Positions 44,743-53,151 of a stretch of DNA of 64,000 nucleotides are shown in pieces. The first letter of the stretch is position 1. Each line of letters opens with the position of its first letter. The position numbers and the translations under genes are program-made. The stretch comes from Ruegeria_C sp041537905 (GTDB lineage: Bacteria > Pseudomonadota > Alphaproteobacteria > Rhodobacterales > Rhodobacteraceae). The stretch lies in the NCBI RefSeq assembly GCF_041537905.1, contig NZ_JBGRUO010000001.1:248001-312000 (forward strand), given 5' to 3'. The notes under the pieces are model-generated. The model made no database searches. It was not told where the DNA came from and worked only from the letters and a program-made list of their open reading frames with translations.

Positions 44743-45566
44743 GTCGGGTGGAACCTGTTACCGGGCGATAGGGTAAAGATATCAACCCCGTCCGCCGTCA
44801 CGCCCACCGAATGCTCAAACTGCGCCGAGAGCGACTTGTCGCGGGTCACCGCCGTCCAGTCATCAGAAAGCGTCTTGGTTTCGGGCCGTCCCAGATTGAC
44901 CATCGGCTCGATGGTAAAGAACATGCCCTCTTCCAGAACCGCGCCGGTGCCCGGACGCCCATAATGCAGCACATTGGGCGGCGCGTGAAACACCCGACCC
45001 AGACCGTGCCCGCAAAAATCGCGCACAACGCTCATCCGATGGGATTCGACATAGGCCTGAATCGCATGACCGATATCGCCGAAGGTGTTGCCCGGCTTGA
45101 CCATATCGATGCCCTTGAACAGCGCGTCATGGGTCACCTGGATCAGCCGTTCGGCCTTGCGGGGCAGTTTGCCCGCCACATACATGCGCGAGGTATCCCC
45201 GAACCAGCCATCAACAATGACGGTCACATCGACATTCAGGATGTCGCCATCCTTGAGCTTCTTTTCGCCGGGAATGCCATGGCAAACCACGTGGTTGACG
45301 CTGATACAGCTGGCATGCTGATAGCCCTTGTAACCGATCGTGGCCGAGGTCGCGCCCGCCTCCTCTACCATGGCGGTGATCAGGCGGTCGATCTCGCCAG
45401 TGGTCTGGCCGGGAAAAACATGAGCGGCAACATCGTCGAGGATACGCGCGGCCAATGCGCCCGCTGCGTGCATTCCGGCGAAATCGCCCTGTTCGTATAT
45501 GCGTATGCCGTCCTTGGTCAGGCGGCCGCGAAGGTCCTTTTTCAAAAGACCACTCCTAAGTTCCAT
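44730..45566 (-). CDS. map: Methionine aminopeptidase, type I
   Basis: 278 aa. Metal ligands: Asp in ILNVDVTVIVDGWFGDTSRM (two Asp), His in CGHGLGRVFHAPPNVLHYG, Glu in FFTIEPMVNLG and Glu in AQFEHSVGVT. It removes the initiator Met from nascent proteins. An N-terminal extension of about 25 residues (MELRSGLLKKDLRGRLTKDGI) is present, common in this group. Confidence 0.95.
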   Translation of the reverse strand: MELRSGLLKKDLRGRLTKDGIRIYEQGDFAGMHAAGALAARILDDVAAHVFPGQTTGEIDRLITAMVEEAGATSATIGYKGYQHASCISVNHVVCHGIPGEKKLKDGDILNVDVTVIVDGWFGDTSRMYVAGKLPRKAERLIQVTHDALFKGIDMVKPGNTFGDIGHAIQAYVESHRMSVVRDFCGHGLGRVFHAPPNVLHYGRPGTGAVLEEGMFFTIEPMVNLGRPETKTLSDDWTAVTRDKSLSAQFEHSVGVTADGVDIFTLSPGNRFHPTYSS

Positions 45567-45624
45567 CTTTGGCCCCTATTTAATCGTCTTGCGCGGAAAG
45601 AACCAGAGGGCGCGCGTTCTGAGC

Positions 45625-46317
45625 TCAGAGCGCGTCTCCAACGGTGATTTCCGCAGGTGTTATACGGGTTCTACGTATCAGAATCTCGACACCCGCCTTT
45701 TGCGCCTGCTCAAACGCCGCCGCATAGGCCGGATCGATATCCGCCGCGAGTGCAAATCGCGCGCAATCGGTGCGCTGTATCAGATAGAGCATGATCGCAC
45801 GATGCCCGGTTTCAGCCATGGCAGCCAGTTCCTGCAGGTGCTTGGTGCCACGCGCCGTTACGCTATCGGGGAACTCGGCCAGACCGGGTTGGCGCGAGAG
45901 CGTGACGCTTTTGACCTCGACATAGGCATCAGGCAGGCCAGCTTGCGTCAGCAGAAAGTCGATGCGGCTGTTCTGCCCATATTTGACCTCGGGGCGGACG
46001 GTTTCATAAGCGGCCAGTTCCGCGATCTCTCCCGCCTCAAAAGCCACCCGAAGCGCCTTGTTGGGAACCGAGGTATCAACACCGGTGAAATGCCCGCCCC
46101 CGTGATCGACCAACCGCCAGCCATATTTGAGCTTTTTTTTCGGATCGTCGTTCGGTTCCAACCAGATCTTTGTGCCCGGATCGGCCAGCCCCATCATCGA
46201 ACCGGGATTGGCACAATGGGCGGTCACCTCCTGCCCGTCCTGCAACCGGCAGTCGGCGAGAAACCGTTTGTAGCGTCTGATCAGGGTTGCGGGCACAAGA
46301 GGGGTTTGAAAGCGCAT
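45625..46317 (-). CDS. sfsA: SfsA family DNA/RNA nuclease-like protein
   Basis: 230 aa. SfsA strings: LVPATLIRRYKRFLADCRLQDG, TAHCANPGSMMGLADPG, SRIDFLLTQAG, YVEVKSVTLSR (a PD-(D/E)XK-like EVK), FPDSVTARGTKHLQEL and RRTRITPAEITVGDAL. Historically called sugar fermentation stimulation protein; its cellular role remains unclear. The ATG at 46317 fits the family start; an ATG 36 bp earlier is also in frame. Divergent from the MoCF gene by 48 bp. Confidence 0.93.
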   Translation of the reverse strand: MRFQTPLVPATLIRRYKRFLADCRLQDGQEVTAHCANPGSMMGLADPGTKIWLEPNDDPKKKLKYGWRLVDHGGGHFTGVDTSVPNKALRVAFEAGEIAELAAYETVRPEVKYGQNSRIDFLLTQAGLPDAYVEVKSVTLSRQPGLAEFPDSVTARGTKHLQELAAMAETGHRAIMLYLIQRTDCARFALAADIDPAYAAAFEQAQKAGVEILIRRTRITPAEITVGDAL

Positions 46318-46365
46318 GGGCGCAGGCCTATAGATGCGGTGAGCACCATTCAAGTGAGGGATGTC

Positions 46366-47088
46366 ATGACCAATCCTACCGCCGCCATGCTCGTGATCGG
46401 AGATGAGATCCTGTCAGGTCGCACGCGCGACGCCAACATGCATCATCTGGCTGGTGAACTGACCAAGCACGGCATCGACCTGAAAGAGGTGCGGGTTGTC
46501 AGCGACGAGGCCGATGCCATCGAACCCGCCGTCCGAGCCCTGTCCGAGGCCCATGATCATGTCTTCACCAGCGGCGGCATCGGGCCGACCCATGACGATA
46601 TCACCGCCGATTGCATCGCCCGTGCCTTTGGTGCCCGCATCGATATCCGCGACGATGCCCGCGCCCTGCTTGAGGCGCATTACGAGCGTACCGGGCTGGA
46701 GTTGAACGCCGCCCGCTTGCGGATGGCGCGCATCCCCGAGGGGGCAAGCCTCATCGACAACCCGGTCTCGACCGCGCCGGGCTTCACATTGGGCAACGTG
46801 CATGTGATGGCGGGCATTCCGACCATCTTTCAGGCCATGGTCGCCTCGGTGCTGCCCACCCTGACCGGAGGTGAACCGCTCTTGTCACAAAGCCTGCGGG
46901 TGAACCGCGGCGAAGGCGAGATTGCCGATACGCTGTCGCAGCTGGCCTCGGATTTCGACGATCTGTCGGTCGGCTGTTATCCATTCCAGTTGAATGGCGT
47001 ATTTGGCGCCAACGTCGTGGTGCGCGGCACCAACGGCGTGCGCATCGACGCCGCCGTCACCCGCCTCGCCCAAGAGCTTGCCCTGTGA
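46366..47088 (+). CDS. Molybdopterin-binding (CinA N-terminal-like) protein
   Basis: 240 aa with the MoCF domain: AMLVIGDEILSGRTRDANMHHL, HVFTSGGIGPTHDDITADCIARAF, ARIPEGASLIDNPVSTAPGF and VHVMAGIPTIFQAM. It matches the standalone competence/damage-inducible CinA-type domain lacking the deamidase half. Suggested roles are in pyridine-nucleotide or pterin metabolism. Stop overlaps the next start. Confidence 0.9.
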   Translation: MTNPTAAMLVIGDEILSGRTRDANMHHLAGELTKHGIDLKEVRVVSDEADAIEPAVRALSEAHDHVFTSGGIGPTHDDITADCIARAFGARIDIRDDARALLEAHYERTGLELNAARLRMARIPEGASLIDNPVSTAPGFTLGNVHVMAGIPTIFQAMVASVLPTLTGGEPLLSQSLRVNRGEGEIADTLSQLASDFDDLSVGCYPFQLNGVFGANVVVRGTNGVRIDAAVTRLAQELAL

Positions 47089-47813
47089 GCGCGGACTGGC
47101 CCGCCATTGTTGACGGTACCTGGCCTGCGGCCCGCTACATCCAGGATGGCGCTTTTCTTCTGCGCGAGGGACAAGGCGGCGGCAGCCGGGTTTCGGCGAC
47201 CACGGTGCAAGGCGCGGTCACCGCAGAACAGATCGCCGGGGCAGAGGAGCGGATGCGTGGGATGGGACAGAAATGCCTCTTCATGATCCGGCCCGATGAT
47301 ACCGCGCTCGATGCCCAGTTAGACGCGCGCGGCTATCGCATCCTTGATCCCGTCAACATCTACACCTGCCCCGCAACCATGCTGACCGACACACCCGTGC
47401 CTCGGGTCACTGTCTTTGCCGTGTGGGAACCGCTGGCGGTCATGAACGAAATCTGGGCCCGCGCTGGGATCGGCCCGCCCCGCTGGGCAGTTATGCAGCG
47501 CGCGTGCGGTCCCAAGACCGGGCTGCTGATCCGCCGCAAGGACAAACCCGCCGGTACCGGCTTCGTCGCGATTCATGACAAAATGGCGATGGTACATGCG
47601 CTGGAAATCCTGCCCGAGCACCAACGCAACGGGCTGGGCAAATGGGCCATGCGCGCGGCAGCGTTCTGGGCGTTGGACAACGGGGCCGAAACCCTTAGCG
47701 TGATCTGCACCAAGGCAAATACCGGGGCAAATGCGCTCTACCAATCGCTTGGGATGCAGATCGCAGGCCGCTATCATTACCGCGTTCTGGACCAGACAGG
47801 AGAGTCCACTTGA
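47085..47813 (+). CDS. GNAT family acetyltransferase
   Basis: 242 aa. An unrelated-looking N-terminal half (WPAIVDGTWPAARYIQDGAF, EERMRGMGQKCLFMIRP) precedes a C-terminal GNAT core with the acetyl-CoA loop ALEILPEHQRNGLGKWAMRA and the terminal strand ANALYQSLGMQIAGRYHYRV. Acceptor unknown. GTG start in the upstream stop; second gene of a four-gene coupled chain. Confidence 0.88.
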   Translation: MSADWPAIVDGTWPAARYIQDGAFLLREGQGGGSRVSATTVQGAVTAEQIAGAEERMRGMGQKCLFMIRPDDTALDAQLDARGYRILDPVNIYTCPATMLTDTPVPRVTVFAVWEPLAVMNEIWARAGIGPPRWAVMQRACGPKTGLLIRRKDKPAGTGFVAIHDKMAMVHALEILPEHQRNGLGKWAMRAAAFWALDNGAETLSVICTKANTGANALYQSLGMQIAGRYHYRVLDQTGEST

Positions 47814-48382
47814 CCGATGCCCCATCCCCCACCGCGCTGAACCTGCCCATGGTGGACCCGCTGCCCGAAGAGACGCAGAAATATTTCGACATCTGTCAGG
47901 AAAAACTGGGGATGATCCCGAATGTGTTGAAGGCGAACGCCTTTGATATCGACAAGCTCAACGCCTTTACCGCGATGTATAACGACGTGATGCTGGCCGA
48001 AAGCGGGCTCAGCAAGCTGGAGCGCGAGATGATCGCGGTGGTCGTGTCCTCGATCAACAAGTGCTTCTATTGCCTCGTGGCCCATGGCGCGGCGGTGCGG
48101 CAATTGTCGGGCGATCCGCAATTGGGCGAAATGCTGGTGATGAACCACCACGTGGCCCCGTTAGAGCCGCGCCAGAGGGTAATGCTGGATTTTGCCGACA
48201 AGGTCACCAAGGCCAGCGCCGAGACCAGCGAGGCCGACCGGCAGGCGCTGCGCGACGTTGGCTTTACCGACCGTGATATCTGGGACATCATCAATGTGAC
48301 CGGTTTCTTCAACATGTCGAACCGGGTGGCCAGTGCCACCGGCATGCGTCCGAACGAAGACTACCACGCGCAGCACAGATGA
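47810..48382 (+). CDS. AhpD-like peroxidase-related carboxymuconolactone decarboxylase family protein
   Basis: 190 aa. The CxxC of the AhpD fold is INKCFYCLVAHGAAVR and the whole chain follows the peroxidase-related subfamily (LGMIPNVLKANAFDIDKLNAF, GLSKLEREMIAVVVS, GFTDRDIWDIINVTGFFNMSNRVA). It probably has thiol-dependent peroxide-reducing activity. TTG start inside the upstream stop (TTGA), an infrequent coupled start. Confidence 0.92.
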   Translation: MTDAPSPTALNLPMVDPLPEETQKYFDICQEKLGMIPNVLKANAFDIDKLNAFTAMYNDVMLAESGLSKLEREMIAVVVSSINKCFYCLVAHGAAVRQLSGDPQLGEMLVMNHHVAPLEPRQRVMLDFADKVTKASAETSEADRQALRDVGFTDRDIWDIINVTGFFNMSNRVASATGMRPNEDYHAQHR

Positions 48383-49293
48383 TCTTTCGCGCGACCCTAA
48401 TTTATCTGTTTGCCGCCACCGCTGCGCAGGCGCTAGTGCCGGTGCTGCCGGATCAGGCCCGTCAGGTGACCGAGCGCATCGATCTGCTGGACAGCTACGA
48501 TCTGCCGGTGGGCGTAATCTCGGACGGGGTGCTGCCGGTCAAGGCGTTCGAGGGCCGGGTCGATCGGCGTGCCTGGCGGCTGAACGGCTATAACGGCTCT
48601 ACATTGCAAGTGCTGGACCCGATCCGTGCGCAATTGGCCGAGGCGGGCTATGAGATCGCGCTCGACTGCGTGGCCCGGGCCTGTGGCGGGTTCGACTTTC
48701 GCTTCGCGACCGAGGTGATCCCCGCGCCCGACATGTATGTGACGCTGGACGATTTCAGATTTCTGTCCGCCATGCGCGAGGGCGACGCGATCAGCGTTCT
48801 GGTCAGCCGCACCCAATCCGACGCCTTTGTTCAGGTCATTGAGGTGACGCCTGCCGGGACATCCGACATCGTGCCTGATACCAAACCAGCCACGCCGGAA
48901 ACGGAAGCACCCCCGCCCCGCGATCTATTGTCCGAACTCGACCAGACCGGCCATGCGGTTCTGCCGGAACTGGAATTTGCCACCGGGGCCAACAGGCTGA
49001 GCGATGGCAACTATGCCTCACTGGAGGCATTGGCCGGTGCGATGGAGCGTGCGCCGAGCATGCGGGTCGCCATTGTGGGACACACCGATACGGTTGGCCA
49101 GTTAGAGAGCAATATTGCTCTCAGCAAACGCCGGGCCGAGGCGGTGCGCGACAGGTTGCTGACCCGCTACGGGATCGCGTCGGACCGTATTGATGCCGAG
49201 GGGATGGGCTATCTTGCGCCCCGGACCACAAATCTTACACCAGAAGGGCGTGAGGCCAATCGACGGGTTGAGGTAATCCTGCTGCAGCCCTGA
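48379..49293 (+). CDS. OmpA-family peptidoglycan-binding protein
   Basis: 304 aa. Signal peptide (through AAQA), a beta-rich N-terminal half, a Pro/Glu linker (TKPATPETEAPPPRD), then an OmpA C-terminal domain: VAIVGHTDTVGQLESNIALS, KRRAEAVRDRLLTRYGI, GYLAPRTTNLTPEGREANRRVEV (the diaminopimelate-binding Asp and Arg). Anchors envelope to peptidoglycan. Last gene of the coupled chain. Confidence 0.92.
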   Translation: MIFRATLIYLFAATAAQALVPVLPDQARQVTERIDLLDSYDLPVGVISDGVLPVKAFEGRVDRRAWRLNGYNGSTLQVLDPIRAQLAEAGYEIALDCVARACGGFDFRFATEVIPAPDMYVTLDDFRFLSAMREGDAISVLVSRTQSDAFVQVIEVTPAGTSDIVPDTKPATPETEAPPPRDLLSELDQTGHAVLPELEFATGANRLSDGNYASLEALAGAMERAPSMRVAIVGHTDTVGQLESNIALSKRRAEAVRDRLLTRYGIASDRIDAEGMGYLAPRTTNLTPEGREANRRVEVILLQP

Positions 49294-49324
49294 TCCGCGC
49301 GCCTGAGGTGATCGCGCGAAAAAG

Positions 49325-49344
49325 GCCCGCGCCGGGGCGCGGGC
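49325..49344 (+). terminator. Terminator after the MoCF-GNAT-AhpD-OmpA chain
   Basis: GCCCGCG (49325-49331) pairs with CGCGGGC (49338-49344) around CCGGGG. It lies 31 bp after the OmpA stop and before the convergent LysR gene. The trailing sequence AGGAAAAG lacks a T-run on the plus strand, while the minus strand offers CTTTTTCGC, so it may serve the LysR transcript as well. Confidence 0.55.
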
Positions 49345-49374
49345 AGGAAAAGTCACCGAGGGAGGCGGTGAAAC

Positions 49375-50280
49375 TCACCAGTCCATGGGGCCTTTCTCGG
49401 CAAAGGCATGGACCAGAAAATCAATGAAAGCGCGCACTTTGGGCTGGGTGAACCGTCCCGGCGGATAGACCGCATAGATGCCCTGCACCTCGTCCGGCAG
49501 TGATGGCATCGCATCCTCGACCAGACCCTGTTTCATGGCATCGGCATAAAGATAGCTGGGCAGATGGGCGATCCCCAGGCCCGTGATCGCCGCGTTCAGC
49601 AGGGACTGGCCGTCATTGACGCTCAGCCAGCCGCTTGTGCGTACCTGACGTTTTTCGCCGGACGGCGCGGTCAGACGCCAGACATTGCCGCTGGACTGGC
49701 TGGAATAGTGCAACAGCTTGTGCTCGTTCAGATCGTCGATCTTTTGCGGTCGGCCATATTGCTGGAAATAGGAAGGCGAGGCGACCATGCGTTTGGTGGT
49801 TTCGGTCAGCTTGCGGGCGCGCAGGGTGCTGTCATCCAGCTCGCCAATGCGCAGCGCCATGTCGAACCCTTCCGAGATCAGTTCCACATAGCGGTTGTTA
49901 AGCACCATGTTGACCGAGATATCGGGGAAATCTGACAGGAATTCGGACAGGACCGGCGACAGGTGATTGACACCGAAATCGGTTGCCACACTGACCCGCA
50001 GAAGGCCCGAGGGCGCCGATTGCATTGAGGTCACCAGCGCATCCGCTTCGCCCGCATCGTTTAGAACCCGGCGCGCGCGGTCATAATAGGCCAGCCCGAT
50101 CTCGGTCGGGGACACCCGGCGCGTGGTGCGGTTCAGCAGCCTTGCACCAAGACGGGCCTCAAGGCTTGAGACGTGCTTGGACACGGCCGATTTCGAGATG
50201 CCCATCTTTTTGGCCGCATCCGTGAACCCGCCTTGATCCACGACGTTGGCAAAGGCCTCCATTTCGGTCAGTCGATCCAT
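49375..50280 (-). CDS. LysR-family transcriptional regulator
   Basis: 301 aa. N-terminal winged helix (MEAFANVVDQGGFTDAAKKM, SKSAVSKHVSSLEARLGARLLNRTTRRVSPT) and a periplasmic-binding-like effector domain (LLRVSVATDFGVNHLSPVLSE, NMVLNNRYVELISEGFDMALRIG), as in the CrgA/AaeR-type branch. Effector unknown. Its start faces the DUF4399 gene 240 bp away, a candidate target. Confidence 0.92.
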   Translation of the reverse strand: MDRLTEMEAFANVVDQGGFTDAAKKMGISKSAVSKHVSSLEARLGARLLNRTTRRVSPTEIGLAYYDRARRVLNDAGEADALVTSMQSAPSGLLRVSVATDFGVNHLSPVLSEFLSDFPDISVNMVLNNRYVELISEGFDMALRIGELDDSTLRARKLTETTKRMVASPSYFQQYGRPQKIDDLNEHKLLHYSSQSSGNVWRLTAPSGEKRQVRTSGWLSVNDGQSLLNAAITGLGIAHLPSYLYADAMKQGLVEDAMPSLPDEVQGIYAVYPPGRFTQPKVRAFIDFLVHAFAEKGPMDW

Positions 50281-50519
50281 TCCCGTTCCCTCGGCTTATT
50301 CCTTCTCTCAGCCAGCAATGACGCTCAATCTGGGCGAGATCGGGGCACGGATGGGATAATATCGCGGTTTTGTCAGGGATCGTTTGCGACAGGGAAACAG
50401 GGAAACAGTGGTTTCCGGCCTCCGGGATTGCCGGGCAGACAGAAAGAAACCTGTTCCGCTCGACCCTGTGCTGCAATGATCTAAGTATCCGAATTAAGAG
50501 TGAAACATGGGAGGACAAC

Positions 50520-50960
50520 ATGAGAGTAACCGCGATCGCGCTGGCCGCCAGCCTCTTCGCCCTGCCTGCGCTGGCGGGTGGCGAGACGCCTGCACCTGCG
50601 GGTGCCAAGGTCTATTTCGTCAATATTGCCGATGGTGACACCGTCAGTTCGCCGGTCACCGTGGTCTTTGGCCTCAGCGGCATGGGCGTGGCACCGGCGG
50701 GTACCGAGGCCGAGAACACTGGCCATCACCACTTGCTGATCGACCGCCCACCACTGGGCGAAGGCGAGGATGGTGCCGACGAACTAGCCTACGGGTTACC
50801 AGCAGATGACAACCACATACACTTCGGTGGCGGACAGACCGAGGTGACGCTGGATCTCGCGCCGGGTCCGCATACGCTGCAACTGGTGATGGGTGACCAC
50901 AGTCACGTTCCCCACGCAACGCCGGTGGTGTCCGAGGTGATCACCATCACGGTCGAATAA
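50520..50960 (+). CDS. DUF4399 periplasmic protein
   Basis: 146 aa with a signal peptide (through ALAGGE) and the DUF4399 core: AKVYFVNIADGDTVSSPVTV, VFGLSGMGVAPAG, NTGHHHLLID, DDNHIHFGGGQTE and GPHTLQLVMGDHSHVPH. Clustered His residues suggest metal binding; function unknown. ATG at 50520 with GGGAGG 5 nt upstream. Faces a convergent ArsR gene. Confidence 0.9.
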   Translation: MRVTAIALAASLFALPALAGGETPAPAGAKVYFVNIADGDTVSSPVTVVFGLSGMGVAPAGTEAENTGHHHLLIDRPPLGEGEDGADELAYGLPADDNHIHFGGGQTEVTLDLAPGPHTLQLVMGDHSHVPHATPVVSEVITITVE

Positions 50961-50966
50961 AGCGGC

Positions 50967-51647
50967 TCAGCTTGGAAATCGGGCGTCAAACGCCGCTTCG
51001 CCCTGCGTCGTGAAGCGGATGACCCGGCTGTGGGGCTGGCGGGTGAGCCAGCCCAACGCCTCCATCCGGGTCAGCATCGCGCGACCAAAGGACCCGGCAA
51101 GGTGATGCTCGCGCGCGCTCCAGTCCAGACACGGACGGCAAAGCGGCGCGCGTTTCGAGCGCAGCGCCGCCATATCAATACCGAACTCCTCGGCAAATCC
51201 TTCGCCCTTTGGCGTGAGGCTCACATCATCATCCGCTTCAACCAACAGCTTTTCAGCAATCATCGACCTGTAGAGGGCAACGCCGCGTTCTCCGGCCAGA
51301 TGGTTGTAACAGACCCGCGCCTTGCGCAGCGCTGCATCGCGCGGACCGGTTCGGGTGCGCAGATGGCCCCGCCCGGCGGCCAGCCCCATCAGGCTTTCCA
51401 GCGTCTCGGCCACATCATGACCCGACAGCGCATAATAACGGTGCCGCCCCTGCCCACGCAGGCGCACCAACCCGCCCTCCAGCAGTTTTCGCAAGTGGCT
51501 GCTGGCGGTTTGCGGGGTGATCCCGGCCTCATGCGCCAGCTCACTTGCGGTCAGCGCCTTGCCGGACATCAGCGCGCCCAGCATGTTGGCCCGCGCCGGA
51601 TCCCCGATCAGCGCGGCAATGCGGGCGATATCAGGTCCGTCTTTCAT
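50967..51647 (-). CDS. ArsR-family transcriptional regulator
   Basis: 226 aa. ArsR-type winged helix (ARIAALIGDPARANMLGALM, ALTASELAHEAGITPQTASSHLRKLLEGGLVRLRGQGRHRYYALS) with a long C-terminal region that has a second winged-helix-like fold and a Cys/His cluster (RAPLCRPCLDWSAREHHLAG). Such longer ArsR proteins regulate adjacent small-molecule genes. Divergent from the NIPSNAP/ABM pair, probably its target. Confidence 0.9.
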   Translation of the reverse strand: MKDGPDIARIAALIGDPARANMLGALMSGKALTASELAHEAGITPQTASSHLRKLLEGGLVRLRGQGRHRYYALSGHDVAETLESLMGLAAGRGHLRTRTGPRDAALRKARVCYNHLAGERGVALYRSMIAEKLLVEADDDVSLTPKGEGFAEEFGIDMAALRSKRAPLCRPCLDWSAREHHLAGSFGRAMLTRMEALGWLTRQPHSRVIRFTTQGEAAFDARFPS

Positions 51648-51721
51648 ACTTCGATGGTAACCGAAGCATGGACAAAAAGAAAGCTGCTAAACCGTTCACA
51701 TCGCAATCCACAGAGGCCACC

Positions 51722-52045
51722 ATGCTGACCTGCATTATCCGCTACAGAATAGACCCCGCCAAGAAAGCGCAATTCGAAGAATACGCCCGCAACTGGGGTC
51801 AGGCCATTCCACGCTGCGGCGCCGATCTGATCGGCTATTTCGCCCCGCATGAAGGATCAACCTCGCTGGCCTATGGCATCTACAACATCCCCAGCCTCGC
51901 CGCCTATGAAGCCTATCGCGAACGGCTGGCGGCGGACCCGCTGGGGCAGGAAAACTATGCTTTCGCCCGGCGCGAAAACTTCCTGTTGCGAGAGGACCGG
52001 ACCTGGCTGAAACTGGCATCCACCCCGCATGGAGCCAGCACATGA
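51722..52045 (+). CDS. NIPSNAP family protein
   Basis: 107 aa: LTCIIRYRIDPAKKAQFEEYARNWG, GADLIGYFAPHEG, AYGIYNIPSLAAYEAYRERLAADP, the NIPSNAP-type dimeric alpha-beta barrel. Function unknown. The ATG at 51722 follows AGAGG; a start 54 bp upstream (MDKKKAAK) is possible but lacks a ribosome site. Overlaps the ABM gene start. Confidence 0.85.
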   Translation: MLTCIIRYRIDPAKKAQFEEYARNWGQAIPRCGADLIGYFAPHEGSTSLAYGIYNIPSLAAYEAYRERLAADPLGQENYAFARRENFLLREDRTWLKLASTPHGAST

Positions 52046-52398
52046 TTGCCGTCATTTTCGAAGTGGAACCCGCCGAGGGGCAATTCGACGCCTATATGGA
52101 AGTGGCCACCGACCTGCGCCCGCTGCTGGATCAGGTACCGGGCTTCATCTCGGTTGAACGGTTCCGCAGCCTGACCACTCCCGACAAGCTGCTGTCGCTG
52201 TCATTCTGGGAAGACGAGGACGCGGTGGCGAACTGGCGCGCCTTGACGCAGCATCGCGCGGCACAGAGCAAGGGGCGCACCGGGATATTTGCGGGCTACC
52301 GGCTGCGAGTGGCGCATGTGATGCGCGATTATGGCATGGAAGACAGGGATCAGGCCCCGCCAGACAGCCGGGACCTGCATGATGGTGACCGTGATTAA
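52042..52398 (+). CDS. Antibiotic biosynthesis monooxygenase (ABM) domain protein
   Basis: 118 aa with the ABM fold: IAVIFEVEPAEGQFDAYMEVA, LDQVPGFISVERFRSLTTPDKLLSLSFWEDEDAVANWR, HRAAQSKGRTGIFAGYRLRVAHV. Related to YgiN/monooxygenase-like small enzymes; the reaction is unknown. Coupled with the NIPSNAP gene (ATGA). The last 20 residues are charged and probably disordered. Confidence 0.88.
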   Translation: MIAVIFEVEPAEGQFDAYMEVATDLRPLLDQVPGFISVERFRSLTTPDKLLSLSFWEDEDAVANWRALTQHRAAQSKGRTGIFAGYRLRVAHVMRDYGMEDRDQAPPDSRDLHDGDRD

Positions 52399-52590
52399 GC
52401 GCGTCCAAGGCAGGCTTTGCTCCCGGTTCCGTCGCCACCGTCGCCCCGAATAAAACGTCTTCTGTATTCGTTTTTGACACGAAACCCAGCGGCAGCTTGG
52501 GGAGCACCGTTGAAACCAAACTCGACGTAAGTTGCTTTCCGATCCTGCTCCACATTGCTAAAGACCCTGCAGGATCACTCAGAGGTCGCC

Positions 52591-53088
52591 ATGACACCAG
52601 ACGAGATTGCAAAGCTGCCCTATCGCCCCTGCGTCGGGTTGATGTTGATCAATGGCGAGGGCAAGGTCTTTGTTGGTCAGCGCAACGACCGTTACACCGA
52701 GGCCTGGCAGATGCCCCAGGGTGGCGTCGACAAGGGCGAGGACCCGCGCGATGCGGCCCTGCGCGAGCTTTGGGAAGAAACCGGCGTGACCGCCGATCTG
52801 GCTGAGATCATTGCCGAGACCGAGGGATGGCTGCCCTATGATTTGCCCCATGACATTGTCCCGAAGATCTGGAAAGGGCGCTATCGCGGGCAGGAGCAGA
52901 AATGGTTCCTGATCCGGTTCCAGGGACGCGACGATCAAATCGACATCCAGACCGAACATCCCGAGTTCACCCGCTGGAAATGGCAGGAGCCGTCGCGATT
53001 GATCGAGGAAATCGTGCCCTTCAAACGGGAGGTCTATGAGCGTGTGCTTGCCGCCTTCGCCGATCACTTGAGCCTCACCAGAAACTGA
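52591..53088 (+). CDS. rppH: RNA pyrophosphohydrolase RppH (Nudix)
   Basis: 165 aa. Full Nudix box GGVDKGEDPRDAALRELWEE followed by TGV; the surrounding YRPCVGLMLINGEGKVFVGQRND and WQMPQGGVD are typical of RppH/NudH. It removes pyrophosphate from 5'-triphosphorylated RNA and starts mRNA decay. ATG at 52591 with AGAGGT upstream; a TTG at 52555 is in frame without support. The 190-bp gap upstream has no recognised gene. Confidence 0.94.
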   Translation: MTPDEIAKLPYRPCVGLMLINGEGKVFVGQRNDRYTEAWQMPQGGVDKGEDPRDAALRELWEETGVTADLAEIIAETEGWLPYDLPHDIVPKIWKGRYRGQEQKWFLIRFQGRDDQIDIQTEHPEFTRWKWQEPSRLIEEIVPFKREVYERVLAAFADHLSLTRN

Positions 53089-53151
53089 GCATTCGACAAC
53101 TTGCCGTGAGTCCCGTAGCGGCCCTGCGCATATCCGCCTAGCTCTGGCGGA

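Noticed and set aside
45499..46365. Long upstream extension of the MoCF protein
   Set aside because: It would run antisense through map and sfsA; the family start is at 46366.
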